Of a stretch of DNA of 64,000 bases, positions 8,724-17,504 are shown piece by piece. The number at the start of each line of letters is the position of its first letter. The stretch's first letter is position 1. The stretch comes from Streptomyces bambusae (GTDB lineage: Bacteria > Actinomycetota > Actinomycetes > Streptomycetales > Streptomycetaceae): contig NZ_JAJAUZ010000003.1 of NCBI RefSeq assembly GCF_020532645.1, forward strand, positions 1 through 64,000, in the 5' to 3' direction. Made by a program: the position numbers and the translations under genes. Under the pieces are notes generated by a model that saw only the letters and a list, made by a program, of their open reading frames with translations, was not told the DNA's origin and searched no databases.

Positions 8724-9248
8724 TCAGGCGGTCGGGCGCTGCGGGGCGCTCGCCACCCCCGACTTCCGGCCGCTCAGTGCGGCGTCCAGCGTCTCCTGGG
8801 CCACGCGCATCGCATCGGCGTACTTCGGCTCGGACATGCGCTCCCAGGCCCGGTCCGGTGCGACGTCCTCGACCCGGCTCGTCACCCACCAGATGTTGCC
8901 GAACGGATCCCGCACCCGGCCGCCGCGATCCCCCCAGGCGCTGTCGACGACCTCGGTGATCACCTGCGCCCCGTGCCTGACCGCAGCCGCCACGGCGGCG
9001 TCCGCGTCAGGAACGTAGACCCGCAGCAGCGAGGGCATCACCGGCCAGTCCGGCCGCCGGTCGAAGGCCAGCACCACCGTGTCGCCGACCCGGATCTCCC
9101 CGTGCCCGATGCTGCCGTCCTCGACCGGCACCCGCGCGAGCTCCTCCCCGCCGAACGCGGCACTGATGAAGTCGAGCAGCGCACCGGTGTCATCGGTGAC
9201 CACCCACGGCGCAACGCTGGTGTACCCCTCGGGTGCAGCACCACTCAT
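8724..9248 (-). CDS. VOC-family (PhnB/glyoxalase-like) protein
   Basis: About 174 residues with a single vicinal-oxygen-chelate domain. Typical features are the first-strand APWVVTDDTGALLDFISAAFGGEE motif, the central YVPDADAAVAAAVRHGA repeat and the closing GDRGGRVRDPFGNIWWV motif; a short basic tail follows. These proteins bind or modify small molecules, including as resistance or glyoxalase-like enzymes; the ligand is unknown. A second ATG three codons upstream (9257) is possible. It lies 59 bp from the start of the preceding hypothetical gene and need not be in the same operon. Confidence 0.85.
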   Translation of the reverse strand: MSGAAPEGYTSVAPWVVTDDTGALLDFISAAFGGEELARVPVEDGSIGHGEIRVGDTVVLAFDRRPDWPVMPSLLRVYVPDADAAVAAAVRHGAQVITEVVDSAWGDRGGRVRDPFGNIWWVTSRVEDVAPDRAWERMSEPKYADAMRVAQETLDAALSGRKSGVASAPQRPTA

Positions 9249-9357
9249 CGCTCTCATCCCTTCGTCCGGTCCTTCACGATGGAACGACCTTAGGCCCCAA
9301 GTAGGACGATTCCCGGCCTAGATGAGCCGAAATGTGCGATGGCCGCGAGGTGACCCG

Positions 9358-10377
9358 CTAATGCATCAGTTCCAGGTGGGGGTGGTGGGGTGAGGCCGGG
9401 CAGATGTAGAGCTGTTGGTCGTAGCCGCTGCCGATCTGGACTGCGGTGGGCTGCCTGGGGTGGGAGTGGGTGGCTTGGTCGTGGGGGTGCCAGGTGCTGT
9501 CGGGGCCGGCTTCGAAGGTGGCGATGGTCAGGAGGGCGTCCATGTCGCTGTTGCAGGTGGGGCAGAGCCGGGGGGACGGGTCCGTGGCGCCCCAGAGGGG
9601 CCAGCCGCCGACCTTCCAGCCGGGGGCGCCGGCCAGTTCGTTGTCGTAGGTCTCCTGCGGGTAGGGCGCGTAGACGCAGCTCACGTCCACGCCGGCCTCC
9701 TGCCACGCACCCCAGTCCGCGAGCCGCGCCTGGAGTTCCTTGCTCAGCTCCAGGTGGTCGGGGTACTCGGTGACCTGCTCCGGCGTGAGCAGGCACGGCT
9801 CGGGGAGGTAGTCGTCGAACTGCATGGCGGGCGGCTCGGGGGGAGTGACGAGGACGTCGGTGACCGTGGCGGACGACCGCCAGAACAGGGCCGTCTTGGG
9901 CATGATCGGGTGGTCGAAGGGGCACCACAGGACCTGGAGCACGTCTGCCCCTTCGGGCACGGGCAGGTCGGGTACCTCCCGTGCGTACAGCTGCGCGACC
10001 GGAAGCATCGCGATGGGGCCCTCGTACGCGGCGACCGCAAGTTTCACCGGGTACGTGCGCGGGGGACGGATCCGCTCAAGGGTCGCCAGTTCCTCGGGAG
10101 TCAGGCTCCTGTCGCGCGAGGCCGCACGTATCCGCCGTTCCAGTCGCACGTCCGCCGGGGACAGTGCCGGATTGATCCCGTCCACCACGTGGGGTCCGTC
10201 GCAGTGCGGCCACGGCTCGTCGGCGGGCCACAGCAGCGGCCCGCCTATGGAGCTGTCGTGGGGTGACGGAGACCCGGGGCGGGGGTGCAGGCGGGTCGCG
10301 GTGCGGGCCAGTGGAGCCAGGTCCGGGAAGACCGCCGTGACGTCGAACGGCCGTGGCGGCGTGGTCGGGGAATTCAT
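9358..10377 (-). CDS. DUF1963/YwqG-like hypothetical protein
   Basis: 339 residues, cytosolic. The segment IGGPLLWPADEPWPHCDG near residue 35 and the later VGGWPLWGATDPSPRLCPTC block resemble YwqG-type DUF1963 proteins, which have a Trp/Pro-rich pattern and a Cys pair (CPTC) that could bind metal. The C-terminus has a His-rich stretch (HPHDQATHSHPRQP) and ends with ICPASPHHPHLELMH. No enzymatic role is known to me. The ATG at 10377 is chosen over an upstream in-frame codon because it keeps a 140-bp divergent promoter region with the next gene. Confidence 0.75.
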   Translation of the reverse strand: MNSPTTPPRPFDVTAVFPDLAPLARTATRLHPRPGSPSPHDSSIGGPLLWPADEPWPHCDGPHVVDGINPALSPADVRLERRIRAASRDRSLTPEELATLERIRPPRTYPVKLAVAAYEGPIAMLPVAQLYAREVPDLPVPEGADVLQVLWCPFDHPIMPKTALFWRSSATVTDVLVTPPEPPAMQFDDYLPEPCLLTPEQVTEYPDHLELSKELQARLADWGAWQEAGVDVSCVYAPYPQETYDNELAGAPGWKVGGWPLWGATDPSPRLCPTCNSDMDALLTIATFEAGPDSTWHPHDQATHSHPRQPTAVQIGSGYDQQLYICPASPHHPHLELMH

Positions 10378-10397
10378 GTTCGTGATCTTGCCAGTTG

Positions 10398-10423
10398 GTG
10401 CTGACAACGGGTGCCGACAACGG
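10398..10423. repeat. 13-bp tandem direct repeat in a divergent promoter region
   Basis: GTGCTGACAACGG and GTGCCGACAACGG stand in tandem with one mismatch, 20 bp upstream of the minus-strand gene and about 95 bp upstream of the plus-strand gene. They could be regulator half-sites. Confidence 0.4.
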
Positions 10424-10479
10424 GGCTGGACGGTCCTTCCAAGATTCTTTGCCGGTTCGGGACTCCGGCACGCCGAGAG

Positions 10480-10498
10480 GTGGGGGAGATTCCCCCAC
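10480..10498 (+). promoter_or_regulatory. Hairpin in the 5' untranslated region
   Basis: GTGGGGGA and TCCCCCAC arms with a 3-base loop, ending 19 bases before the ATG at 10518. The GGTGAGGAG ribosome site sits between hairpin and start, so it may be an operator or an mRNA stability element. Confidence 0.4.
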
Positions 10499-10517
10499 GA
10501 ACGGTGAGGAGACCTGC

Positions 10518-11447
10518 ATGACCCCTGCGATTGCCCCCTGCGCTGCCCCCCTGTTCCTGCGCGACGCGCTCGGCCGGGTGGCCGGTCGGTGGCTGGTGCC
10601 CGACCGGGCCGCGAGCTGTGGTGACGAGTCCACCCTTCAGGAGCCGGAGAGCAGCTTCTGGGGGCTCCTGCGGGACTTCCTCCTCGGGCGCTCGGACCGG
10701 CTGGTGACCGGTGCGGAGGAGTTCGAGTTCCCGCATCCGGTGATCCGCTGGTGCGCCGGGCGGATGTGGATCTCGGCGCGTGCGTACGAGCCGGACTGGC
10801 CGTGGAGCCCGTGCTCGTGGCACGTCGAGCTGTTCTCCGAGTGGCTGCCGTGCGCCCCGCGTCTCGTGCCGGGCCGCGCCCTGGCCGCGCGGAACGCCGC
10901 CATCGAGGGCGATGCCGCGGCCGTCGACGCCTTCGCCCGGAACGTGCTGGGGGTCCGGAGGCCGGAGCAGTGCCGGGAGTGGGTGGTCGATGCGCTGCTC
11001 GGCGACTGGGTGCACCAGCTCGGGCGCCTCCTGGCCGATGCCGAGCTGCTGCGGATCCTGCACGCGTACGTGACCGCGGAGCGGCAGCGGTGGAAGCCGG
11101 TGTGGGACCACCGGGTCCTGGGGCGGCGCGTCGGCCTCCTGGAGAGCCCGCTCACGGCCACCCTCACGCTGGCCGATCTCGCGGTCGACCCCCGGCTGCC
11201 GGAGGATTCCCTGCAGGCCGCGCAACCGGGCGACGGCCGGATCCTGCCGGTGCTCCGCGGCCTCACCCCGGCGGAGGCCCGCGTCGCCCGCGCCTGGGCC
11301 GGTGACCCGGAGCTGAGCTGGAGCCGCGCGGCGGCTGCCGTCGGCGAGCCGGATCCCGACGGTGCCGGCGAGCGGGTCCGCCGGAAGCTCAAGCGGTTGG
11401 GCAGGCGGCACGGGGAGCGTGCCGCAGCGGCGAAGCGCAGTGGGTGA
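10518..11447 (+). CDS. Hypothetical protein with C-terminal sigma-4/LuxR-like helix-turn-helix
   Basis: 309 residues. The first 200 residues are Trp-rich and acidic with no family I recognise. The last 70 (LRGLTPAEARVARAWAGDPELSWSRAAAAVGEP followed by a very basic GERVRRKLKRLGRR helix) look like a sigma-region-4/LuxR-type helix-turn-helix, so DNA binding is plausible. The ATG at 10518 has a GGAG Shine-Dalgarno 7 bases upstream; an earlier in-frame start has none. A duplicated 19-bp segment covers its stop codon. Confidence 0.7.
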   Translation: MTPAIAPCAAPLFLRDALGRVAGRWLVPDRAASCGDESTLQEPESSFWGLLRDFLLGRSDRLVTGAEEFEFPHPVIRWCAGRMWISARAYEPDWPWSPCSWHVELFSEWLPCAPRLVPGRALAARNAAIEGDAAAVDAFARNVLGVRRPEQCREWVVDALLGDWVHQLGRLLADAELLRILHAYVTAERQRWKPVWDHRVLGRRVGLLESPLTATLTLADLAVDPRLPEDSLQAAQPGDGRILPVLRGLTPAEARVARAWAGDPELSWSRAAAAVGEPDPDGAGERVRRKLKRLGRRHGERAAAAKRSG

Positions 11448-11479
11448 CCGGTGCCCGGCCTGGTGACCGGTGCCCGGCC
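11443..11479. repeat. 19-bp tandem duplication over a stop codon
   Basis: GGTGACCGGTGCCCGGCC occurs at 11443-11460 and 11462-11479 with one T between. The first copy contains the stop codon of the upstream gene, so the duplication does not alter its product. Confidence 0.6.
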
Positions 11480-11701
11480 CGTGCCGATGCGGGTGAGAGA
11501 CGGGGTGACTCGTGGGGACCGACGACCAGCTCGTGCGGTCCCGGTGCCCGGCCTGCCAGGCCGCGGCGGGGGCGGGCGGAATGGTCGACCTCACGTGCGC
11601 GAGGCATGTTCGGGAAATGTTTGGTCGGCTACCGTCGTTTTGCCCGATAGAGGTCAATCCCGTTGCGGGGTGTGACCGCCCGGCTCCAGATCCGGAATGC
11701 C

Positions 11702-12481
<780 letters not shown>

Positions 12482-12501
12482 GCCGGCAGGGGCCCTGGTC
12501 G

Positions 12502-12945
12502 CTACGCCCCGGCCCGGCGCGCCGTCCACACCGCGTACCCCGACCACACGGCTGCGCCCACGATCACCGCGGCCGCGCCCGCCGCGAGGACCGGCGCCTC
12601 CGGGCGGAAGGCCAGCGCGAGGCGGACGCCGGCCACGACCAGGACGAAGCCGACGCGGGCCGGGGCGTAGACGACGGTGCGGGCGGCGGTGGCGCGGAGC
12701 AGACCGAGCGCGGCCAGTCCGGTCACGCCGCCGAGGGCGAGCAGGGGCCACGGGGAGCCCGGCGCGGCGGGCGGGATACCGAAGTCCGGCGGGCCCAGGC
12801 GGAATTCGGAGAGGAACCAGCTGAAGGCGAGCGCGGCGACCGTGACGCCCACCACCCACAGGGCGTGCCGCCACAGCGGCCCCGGCCGGAGCTCGCCCTC
12901 GTCCTCGGCGTCCGGGAGGTCGTCGACGTCCATTGCATCCATCAT
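12502..12945 (-). CDS. Small four-helix membrane protein
   Basis: About 147 residues. An acidic N-terminal tail (MDAMDVDDLPDAEDEGE) is followed by four hydrophobic segments spread over residues 30-140, ending in a short basic tail. No conserved domain recognised. It converges with the sortase gene, 20 bp apart. Several ATGs are possible (12945, 12942 or the Met four codons on); I give the longest ATG form. Confidence 0.7.
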   Translation of the reverse strand: MMDAMDVDDLPDAEDEGELRPGPLWRHALWVVGVTVAALAFSWFLSEFRLGPPDFGIPPAAPGSPWPLLALGGVTGLAALGLLRATAARTVVYAPARVGFVLVVAGVRLALAFRPEAPVLAAGAAAVIVGAAVWSGYAVWTARRAGA

Positions 12946-13050
12946 GATCAATTGGACGCGTGCCGGACGGCGAAGGTTGCCCGGCGCCTGCGCCCGTTCA
13001 TGCCCCGCACCCCTTTCTACCGCGGCTCCCGCTCCCGCCGGGCCCCGCCC

Positions 13051-14595
13051 TCACCCCGTGATCAGCGGCAGCGGCGCGAACGCGTGGTCCTGCCACAGCC
13101 GGCGCGAGGGCCCCTCGGGGTCGGCGGCGACGGCCGGCGGCACGTCGAGGAGGCGTACGAGGCGCTGTCCGGCCTCGTACGCGGGCCAGCCGGGGTCGCC
13201 GTGCGCGGCGAACGACGTCCAGGCCGTGCGCATGGCCGCGGACAGCGCCTCCGCTTCCGGGTTCGGCAGGTCACCGATCAGGGCCGCGGGCTGGCCGGCG
13301 GCGAGGTTGCCGAAGACGAGCGGCACGTCGAGCCCGTGGCAGGCGCCGAGGATCCCGCCCAGCCCCGGTGCGGACCAGGTCAGTTCGGCGACGTGGACCC
13401 GGCCGCCGCCCGCGCGCTGGGCCTCGGCGAGGAAGAGGCTCGGCATGCGGAACAGCCAGTCGGAGTTGACGAGCTCGTACAACTCCTCCGGTCCGGCGCC
13501 CGGTTGGGCCTCGCGGTAGCGGCGGGCACCGTCCGGACCCGGGGCCAGGAGATGCAGCGCGGTGTCCGCCTGCTCCTCGGACACCTGACCCAGGACGCCG
13601 TCGATCAGGCTGAACAGCCGGTGCTCGTCCCGGGCGAGGGTGACGAGCAGGCCGACGTCCCGGCCCGCGCCGGCCGCGAGGGCCTGCCAGGGCGTGACCG
13701 GCAGCACCTCGCCGTCCACGACCGGGGCGAACGGGATCGGCCGGGACGTGATCGGCCCCCACTGGTCCCGCCATCCGGCGATCTTCGCCGAGACGGCGTC
13801 ACCGGCGGCGGGCAGCCGTGCCGGGTGCACCGTCGCGAAATCCGCCGCCGTGGGCCGCAGCCCCAGCTCGGCGGCGCAGGCGGCGGCGACGTCGGCCGCC
13901 AGCTCGGGGGAGAAGAACGTGCCCTGCACGCTCTGTGCCACCGCCCGCCGGAACAGCCCCGCCGCCCGCGGCACGGCCAGCAGTGCGGCGACCGAACCGC
14001 CGCCCGCCGACTGTCCGAAGACCGTCACCCGGTCCGGATCCCCGCCGAACGCGGCGATGTTGTCGCGCACCCACTCCAGTGCGGCGACCTGGTCCAGCAG
14101 ACCGCGGTTGGCCGGCGCCCCGTCGAGCAGGGCGAACCCCTCGATGCCCAAACGGTAGTTGAGCGTCACGACCACCGCCCCGCCGGAGGCCAGCAGCGCG
14201 CCGTCGTACTCCGGCAGCGCGGCCGTGCCGATCACGTACGCTCCGCCCGGGATCCACACCAGGACCGGCAGGCGCGCGCCGGGATCCGGCTCGGGTGTCC
14301 ACACGTTGACGGTCAGCCAGCTCTCGTCCGCGTCGCCGCCGGCCAGCACGTCCATGCCGAGGGCGCCGGCCTGCGGGGGCGGCGGGCCGTACGCGCCCGC
14401 ATCCCGGACGCCGTCCCAGGGCCGGGCGGGCTGCGGCGCGGCGAACCGGAGCGGGCCGACCGGCGGTTCCGCGTACGGGATGCCGAGGAACGCGGCGATG
14501 CCGGGCCGTCCCGCCCGGCTTCCGCGTACGGCACCGGCCGTGGTGGTGACGGTCACGGGTGCGGGCTGGGACGTGCTGGATGCTGCGGCGCTCAC
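13051..14595 (-). CDS. Type B carboxylesterase
   Basis: 514 residues, alpha/beta-hydrolase of the carboxylesterase B family. Seen in order: FLGIPYAEPPVGPLRF near 36, oxyanion segment WIPGGAYVIG, YRLGIEGF, the nucleophile elbow GQSAGGGS (Ser196), and CHGLDVPLVFGN near the C-terminus with the catalytic His. It hydrolyses carboxylic esters; length fits the family. No signal peptide, so it is probably intracellular. The GTG start at 14595 has GAGGAAG upstream. A WYL regulator lies 229 bp upstream on the same strand but is separated by a long spacer. Confidence 0.92.
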   Translation of the reverse strand: MSAAASSTSQPAPVTVTTTAGAVRGSRAGRPGIAAFLGIPYAEPPVGPLRFAAPQPARPWDGVRDAGAYGPPPPQAGALGMDVLAGGDADESWLTVNVWTPEPDPGARLPVLVWIPGGAYVIGTAALPEYDGALLASGGAVVVTLNYRLGIEGFALLDGAPANRGLLDQVAALEWVRDNIAAFGGDPDRVTVFGQSAGGGSVAALLAVPRAAGLFRRAVAQSVQGTFFSPELAADVAAACAAELGLRPTAADFATVHPARLPAAGDAVSAKIAGWRDQWGPITSRPIPFAPVVDGEVLPVTPWQALAAGAGRDVGLLVTLARDEHRLFSLIDGVLGQVSEEQADTALHLLAPGPDGARRYREAQPGAGPEELYELVNSDWLFRMPSLFLAEAQRAGGGRVHVAELTWSAPGLGGILGACHGLDVPLVFGNLAAGQPAALIGDLPNPEAEALSAAMRTAWTSFAAHGDPGWPAYEAGQRLVRLLDVPPAVAADPEGPSRRLWQDHAFAPLPLITG

Positions 14596-14824
14596 GAAGG
14601 CTTCCTCTCGGCGGGGATGGGGCGGCGGGCCGGCGGGCCCGCGCCGGAGCCGGTGTACCGGGCCCCGCCGCACCACCGTGCCCGCCCGCGGGCGCGGGGG
14701 CCCGTACGACACGGCGGATCGTGCCACCGACGCCGGACCCGGGCCACCCGTTTTCCGCCCCGGCCGCGCAACCGGATGGGTTGCGCTTCCCAGGCCTACG
14801 GCGCGGGTACCTCCGTGGCTTCTG

Positions 14825-15835
14825 TCACGAACTCGCTTGTGGCGGCCCGGCGGCCGGTCGGCCGTGCGCATAGATCCGGGCGAGTGCGGTCACGGCGTCG
14901 GTCATGGCCCGCCGCAGTTCGTCCGGTGCGACGACCTCGACATCGGCGCCGAGCCGCAGCAGTTCTCCGCAGGCATGCCCGGTGCTCTCGGTCGGGATGA
15001 CGGCCTCGATCCAGCCGTTGTCGCCTACCGGGGCCGCGGTGGCTTCGCATGCCCGCAGCACCTCAGGGGGGACGTTGTCGGCCAGCCTCCTGCGCCCCCT
15101 CGGAGAGAGCCGGATGGTGGCAGTGCCCGTGTAACGACGGCCCTGGAAGTCGTCCAGGTAGGTCGCCCAGTACTCACGCAGGACGAAGTCCTCGGGCCGT
15201 TCGAAGTGCTCGCCCGTCACCACCGCGTCGAGGACCTGCGCGATCCGGAAGGTACCGGCCCTGCCGTCGACCGCAGCGACGAGGTACCAGGTGCCCGACT
15301 TGAGCACCAGGCCGTACGGGTGCAGCCGCCGGTCCACCTCCTGCGGTTCGCGCCAGCGGCGGTAGCGCACGTCCACCGCACGCCGGGTGAGCACCGCGTC
15401 CACGAGCAAGGGCAGGAACGGAACCGCATCGGTCTCCTGGTACCAGCCGGGGGCGTCCAGATGGAACACCGCGTCGGTGCGCGTCGCCTCCTCGCGGAGG
15501 GCGGCCGGTAGGGCGGCCAGCAACTTCAGCCTCGCTGCCGCCACTTCCGAGGCCAGACCCAGATCCGCGGCGGGCGCGGGCAACCCGGCGAGGAACAGCG
15601 CCCTGGCCTCACCCTCGCTCAGCCCGGTGAGGTGCGTGCGGTAGCCGTCGAGCAGCTGATAGCCACCAGTGCGGCCCTGCTCGGCGTAGAGCGGCACCCC
15701 TGACGCCTGCAGGCGGTCGAGATCGCGGTAGGCGGTCCGCACGGAGACCCCCAGCTCGTCGGCGAGCCGCCGGGCCGACATGCGGCCACGGGTCTGGAGC
15801 AACAGCATCATCGACAGCAACCGGTCGGCAGACAT
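14825..15835 (-). CDS. WYL-domain transcriptional regulator
   Basis: 336 residues, YafY type. The N-terminal DeoR-like helix-turn-helix contains RRLADELGVSVRTAYRDLDRLQASGVPLYAE, followed by a WYL sensor domain with HPYGLVLKSGTWYLVAA and a C-terminal extension (WCX) ending in DELRRAMTDAVTALARIYA. WYL proteins respond to nucleic acid or other small ligands. It is divergent from the NIPSNAP gene across 105 bp that contain a perfect 15-bp palindrome (15859-15873), so it probably controls both genes. Confidence 0.92.
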   Translation of the reverse strand: MSADRLLSMMLLLQTRGRMSARRLADELGVSVRTAYRDLDRLQASGVPLYAEQGRTGGYQLLDGYRTHLTGLSEGEARALFLAGLPAPAADLGLASEVAAARLKLLAALPAALREEATRTDAVFHLDAPGWYQETDAVPFLPLLVDAVLTRRAVDVRYRRWREPQEVDRRLHPYGLVLKSGTWYLVAAVDGRAGTFRIAQVLDAVVTGEHFERPEDFVLREYWATYLDDFQGRRYTGTATIRLSPRGRRRLADNVPPEVLRACEATAAPVGDNGWIEAVIPTESTGHACGELLRLGADVEVVAPDELRRAMTDAVTALARIYAHGRPAAGPPQASS

Positions 15836-15858
15836 ACGAGGATTCTGCTCCGAAACAC

Positions 15859-15873
15859 TGCCAGGTCCTGGCA
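15859..15873. promoter_or_regulatory. Palindrome in the WYL/NIPSNAP divergent promoter
   Basis: TGCCAGG-T-CCTGGCA, perfect 7-bp arms around one base, 24 bp from the WYL start. A likely operator for the adjacent WYL protein. Confidence 0.6.
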
Positions 15874-15940
15874 CACATCGGCCCTACCGTCGGGGCAGGC
15901 CGGCCCACCCGGCACCGAGAACACGAACGAGGAGTCCGCT

Positions 15941-16681
15941 GTGTCCGCAACCGAACCCGCCGGCCGCCCCGCCGTGATCGAGCTGCGCCAGTACACCCTG
16001 CGCCCCGGCCACCGGGACGAGCTCATCGAGCTGTTCGACCGGGAGTTCATCGAAACCCAGGAGGCGACCGGGATGATCATCCTTGGCCAGTTCCGGGACC
16101 TCGACGATCCGGACCGTTTCGTCTGGCTGCGCGGCTTCACGGACATGGAGTCGCGACGGGAGGCACTGTCGGCCTTCTACGGCGGACCTGTGTGGAGTGC
16201 GCACGGCCCCCGGGCCAACGCCACCATGGCCGATTCCGACGATGTCCTGCTGCTGCGACCGCTGCCGGCCCGGAACGGCTTCGCGGTCTCCCCGTCCCAA
16301 CGGCCGGAGGAAGGCGCCGCGGCACCGGATCGCTTCGTTGCCGCCGCCTTGTGGCACTTCCCACCGGGCGACCAGGACGGCGCCGCACTGATCCACGACG
16401 GTCTCGTCCCCGTGCTGCGGGAGACGGGGCCCGCGCCCCTCGCGGTACTCGTCACCGAGCCCGCGTCCAACACGTTCCCCCGGCTCCCGGTGCGCACCGG
16501 GGAGAACGTCGTCGCGGTGTTCACCTCGTACCCGGACGAGAGCGCTCATCACCGCCACCTCGCCCGCGCACTGAGCGATCCCTTCCTACGCGACGAGGTT
16601 CTTCCCGCCATCGAGTCGGTGCAGACCGCAGCTCCCCGGCTCCTCAGGCTGGCGCCGACGGTCCGCTCACTCATCCGCTGA
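15941..16681 (+). CDS. NIPSNAP-family protein
   Basis: 246 residues with a ferredoxin-like alpha/beta barrel of the NIPSNAP type at the N-terminus (IELRQYTLRPGHRDELIELFDREFIE, then GQFRDLDDPDRFVWLRGF). A second, similar half follows from about residue 125. The role of bacterial NIPSNAP proteins is poorly known; some act on small aldehydes or as monooxygenase-like proteins. GTG start at 15941 preceded by AACGAGGAG. Probably controlled by the divergent WYL regulator. Confidence 0.85.
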   Translation: MSATEPAGRPAVIELRQYTLRPGHRDELIELFDREFIETQEATGMIILGQFRDLDDPDRFVWLRGFTDMESRREALSAFYGGPVWSAHGPRANATMADSDDVLLLRPLPARNGFAVSPSQRPEEGAAAPDRFVAAALWHFPPGDQDGAALIHDGLVPVLRETGPAPLAVLVTEPASNTFPRLPVRTGENVVAVFTSYPDESAHHRHLARALSDPFLRDEVLPAIESVQTAAPRLLRLAPTVRSLIR

Positions 16682-16831
16682 AGAACGGGACGTACGACGG
16701 GACCTGCGCACTTCGGGCACCGCGCCGCCGAGCCACGTGGCGGAGCAGAGCCGATGTCCTCCAGAGCCGTGCACCCGATCCGGCTGGGCTGCGAAACCGT
16801 CCGTCGGCCGGTTCTGCGGCAGGATGAGCCC

Positions 16832-17449
16832 GTGGACATGACGGAGCTGCTCGTGCGGGCCCGCGCCCTGGCCGACCGGGGCGGTCGCCGCATCCTCGGG
16901 ATCACCGGCCCGCCCGGCGCCGGCAAGTCCACCCTGGCCGCCCGCCTGGCCGAGGCCCTCGGCCCCGGCACGGCCGTCGTGGTCCCCATGGACGGCTTCC
17001 ACCTGGCCCAGGCCGAACTCGTACGCCTGGGCTGTGCCGACCGCAAGGGCGCCCCCGACACCTTCGACGCGGCCGGGTACGCCGCCCTCCTGCGCCGCCT
17101 GCGCGAAGCGGGCCCCGCCGCCGTCTACGCCCCCGCCTTCGACCGCTCCCTGGAAGAGCCGATCGCCGGCAGCATCCCCGTGGAGCCGCCCGTACCCCTC
17201 GTCATCACCGAGGGCAACTACCTCCTGTACGACCAGGGCGAGTGGCGGCACGTACGCCCCCTCCTCGACGAGACCTGGTACCTGGAGCCGGACGACGCGC
17301 TGCGCACCGAACGGCTCGTCGCCCGGCACGTCCACCACGGCAAACCCCAGGCCCAGGCCCGGGCCTGGGTCTCCCGCTCGGACGCCGCCAACGCCGGCCT
17401 CATCGCCGGCACCCGGCACCGGGCGGATCTGGTGGTCGATCCGGGGTAG
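16832..17449 (+). CDS. Nucleoside/nucleotide kinase-family P-loop protein
   Basis: 205 residues. Walker A GPPGAGKST is at 26-34, then PMDGFHLAQAELVRLG (acceptor-binding Asp/His) and RKGAPDTFDAAGYAALL, typical of the phosphoribulokinase/uridine kinase fold in the group annotated nucleoside/nucleotide kinase; a VITEGNYLLYDQGEWRHVR Walker-B-like strand follows, with an R-rich lid (RTERLVARHVHHGK). It phosphorylates a small sugar or nucleoside with ATP; the substrate is not clear. The GTG at 16832 with AGGATGAG upstream is preferred; an upstream ATG at 16754 would add 26 unconserved residues. Confidence 0.88.
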   Translation: MDMTELLVRARALADRGGRRILGITGPPGAGKSTLAARLAEALGPGTAVVVPMDGFHLAQAELVRLGCADRKGAPDTFDAAGYAALLRRLREAGPAAVYAPAFDRSLEEPIAGSIPVEPPVPLVITEGNYLLYDQGEWRHVRPLLDETWYLEPDDALRTERLVARHVHHGKPQAQARAWVSRSDAANAGLIAGTRHRADLVVDPG

Positions 17450-17504
17450 CCCCCACCCGCCGGAACGGCCTGCGCGCCGCCAACTGCCGTGTGAGCATGG
17501 ACAC

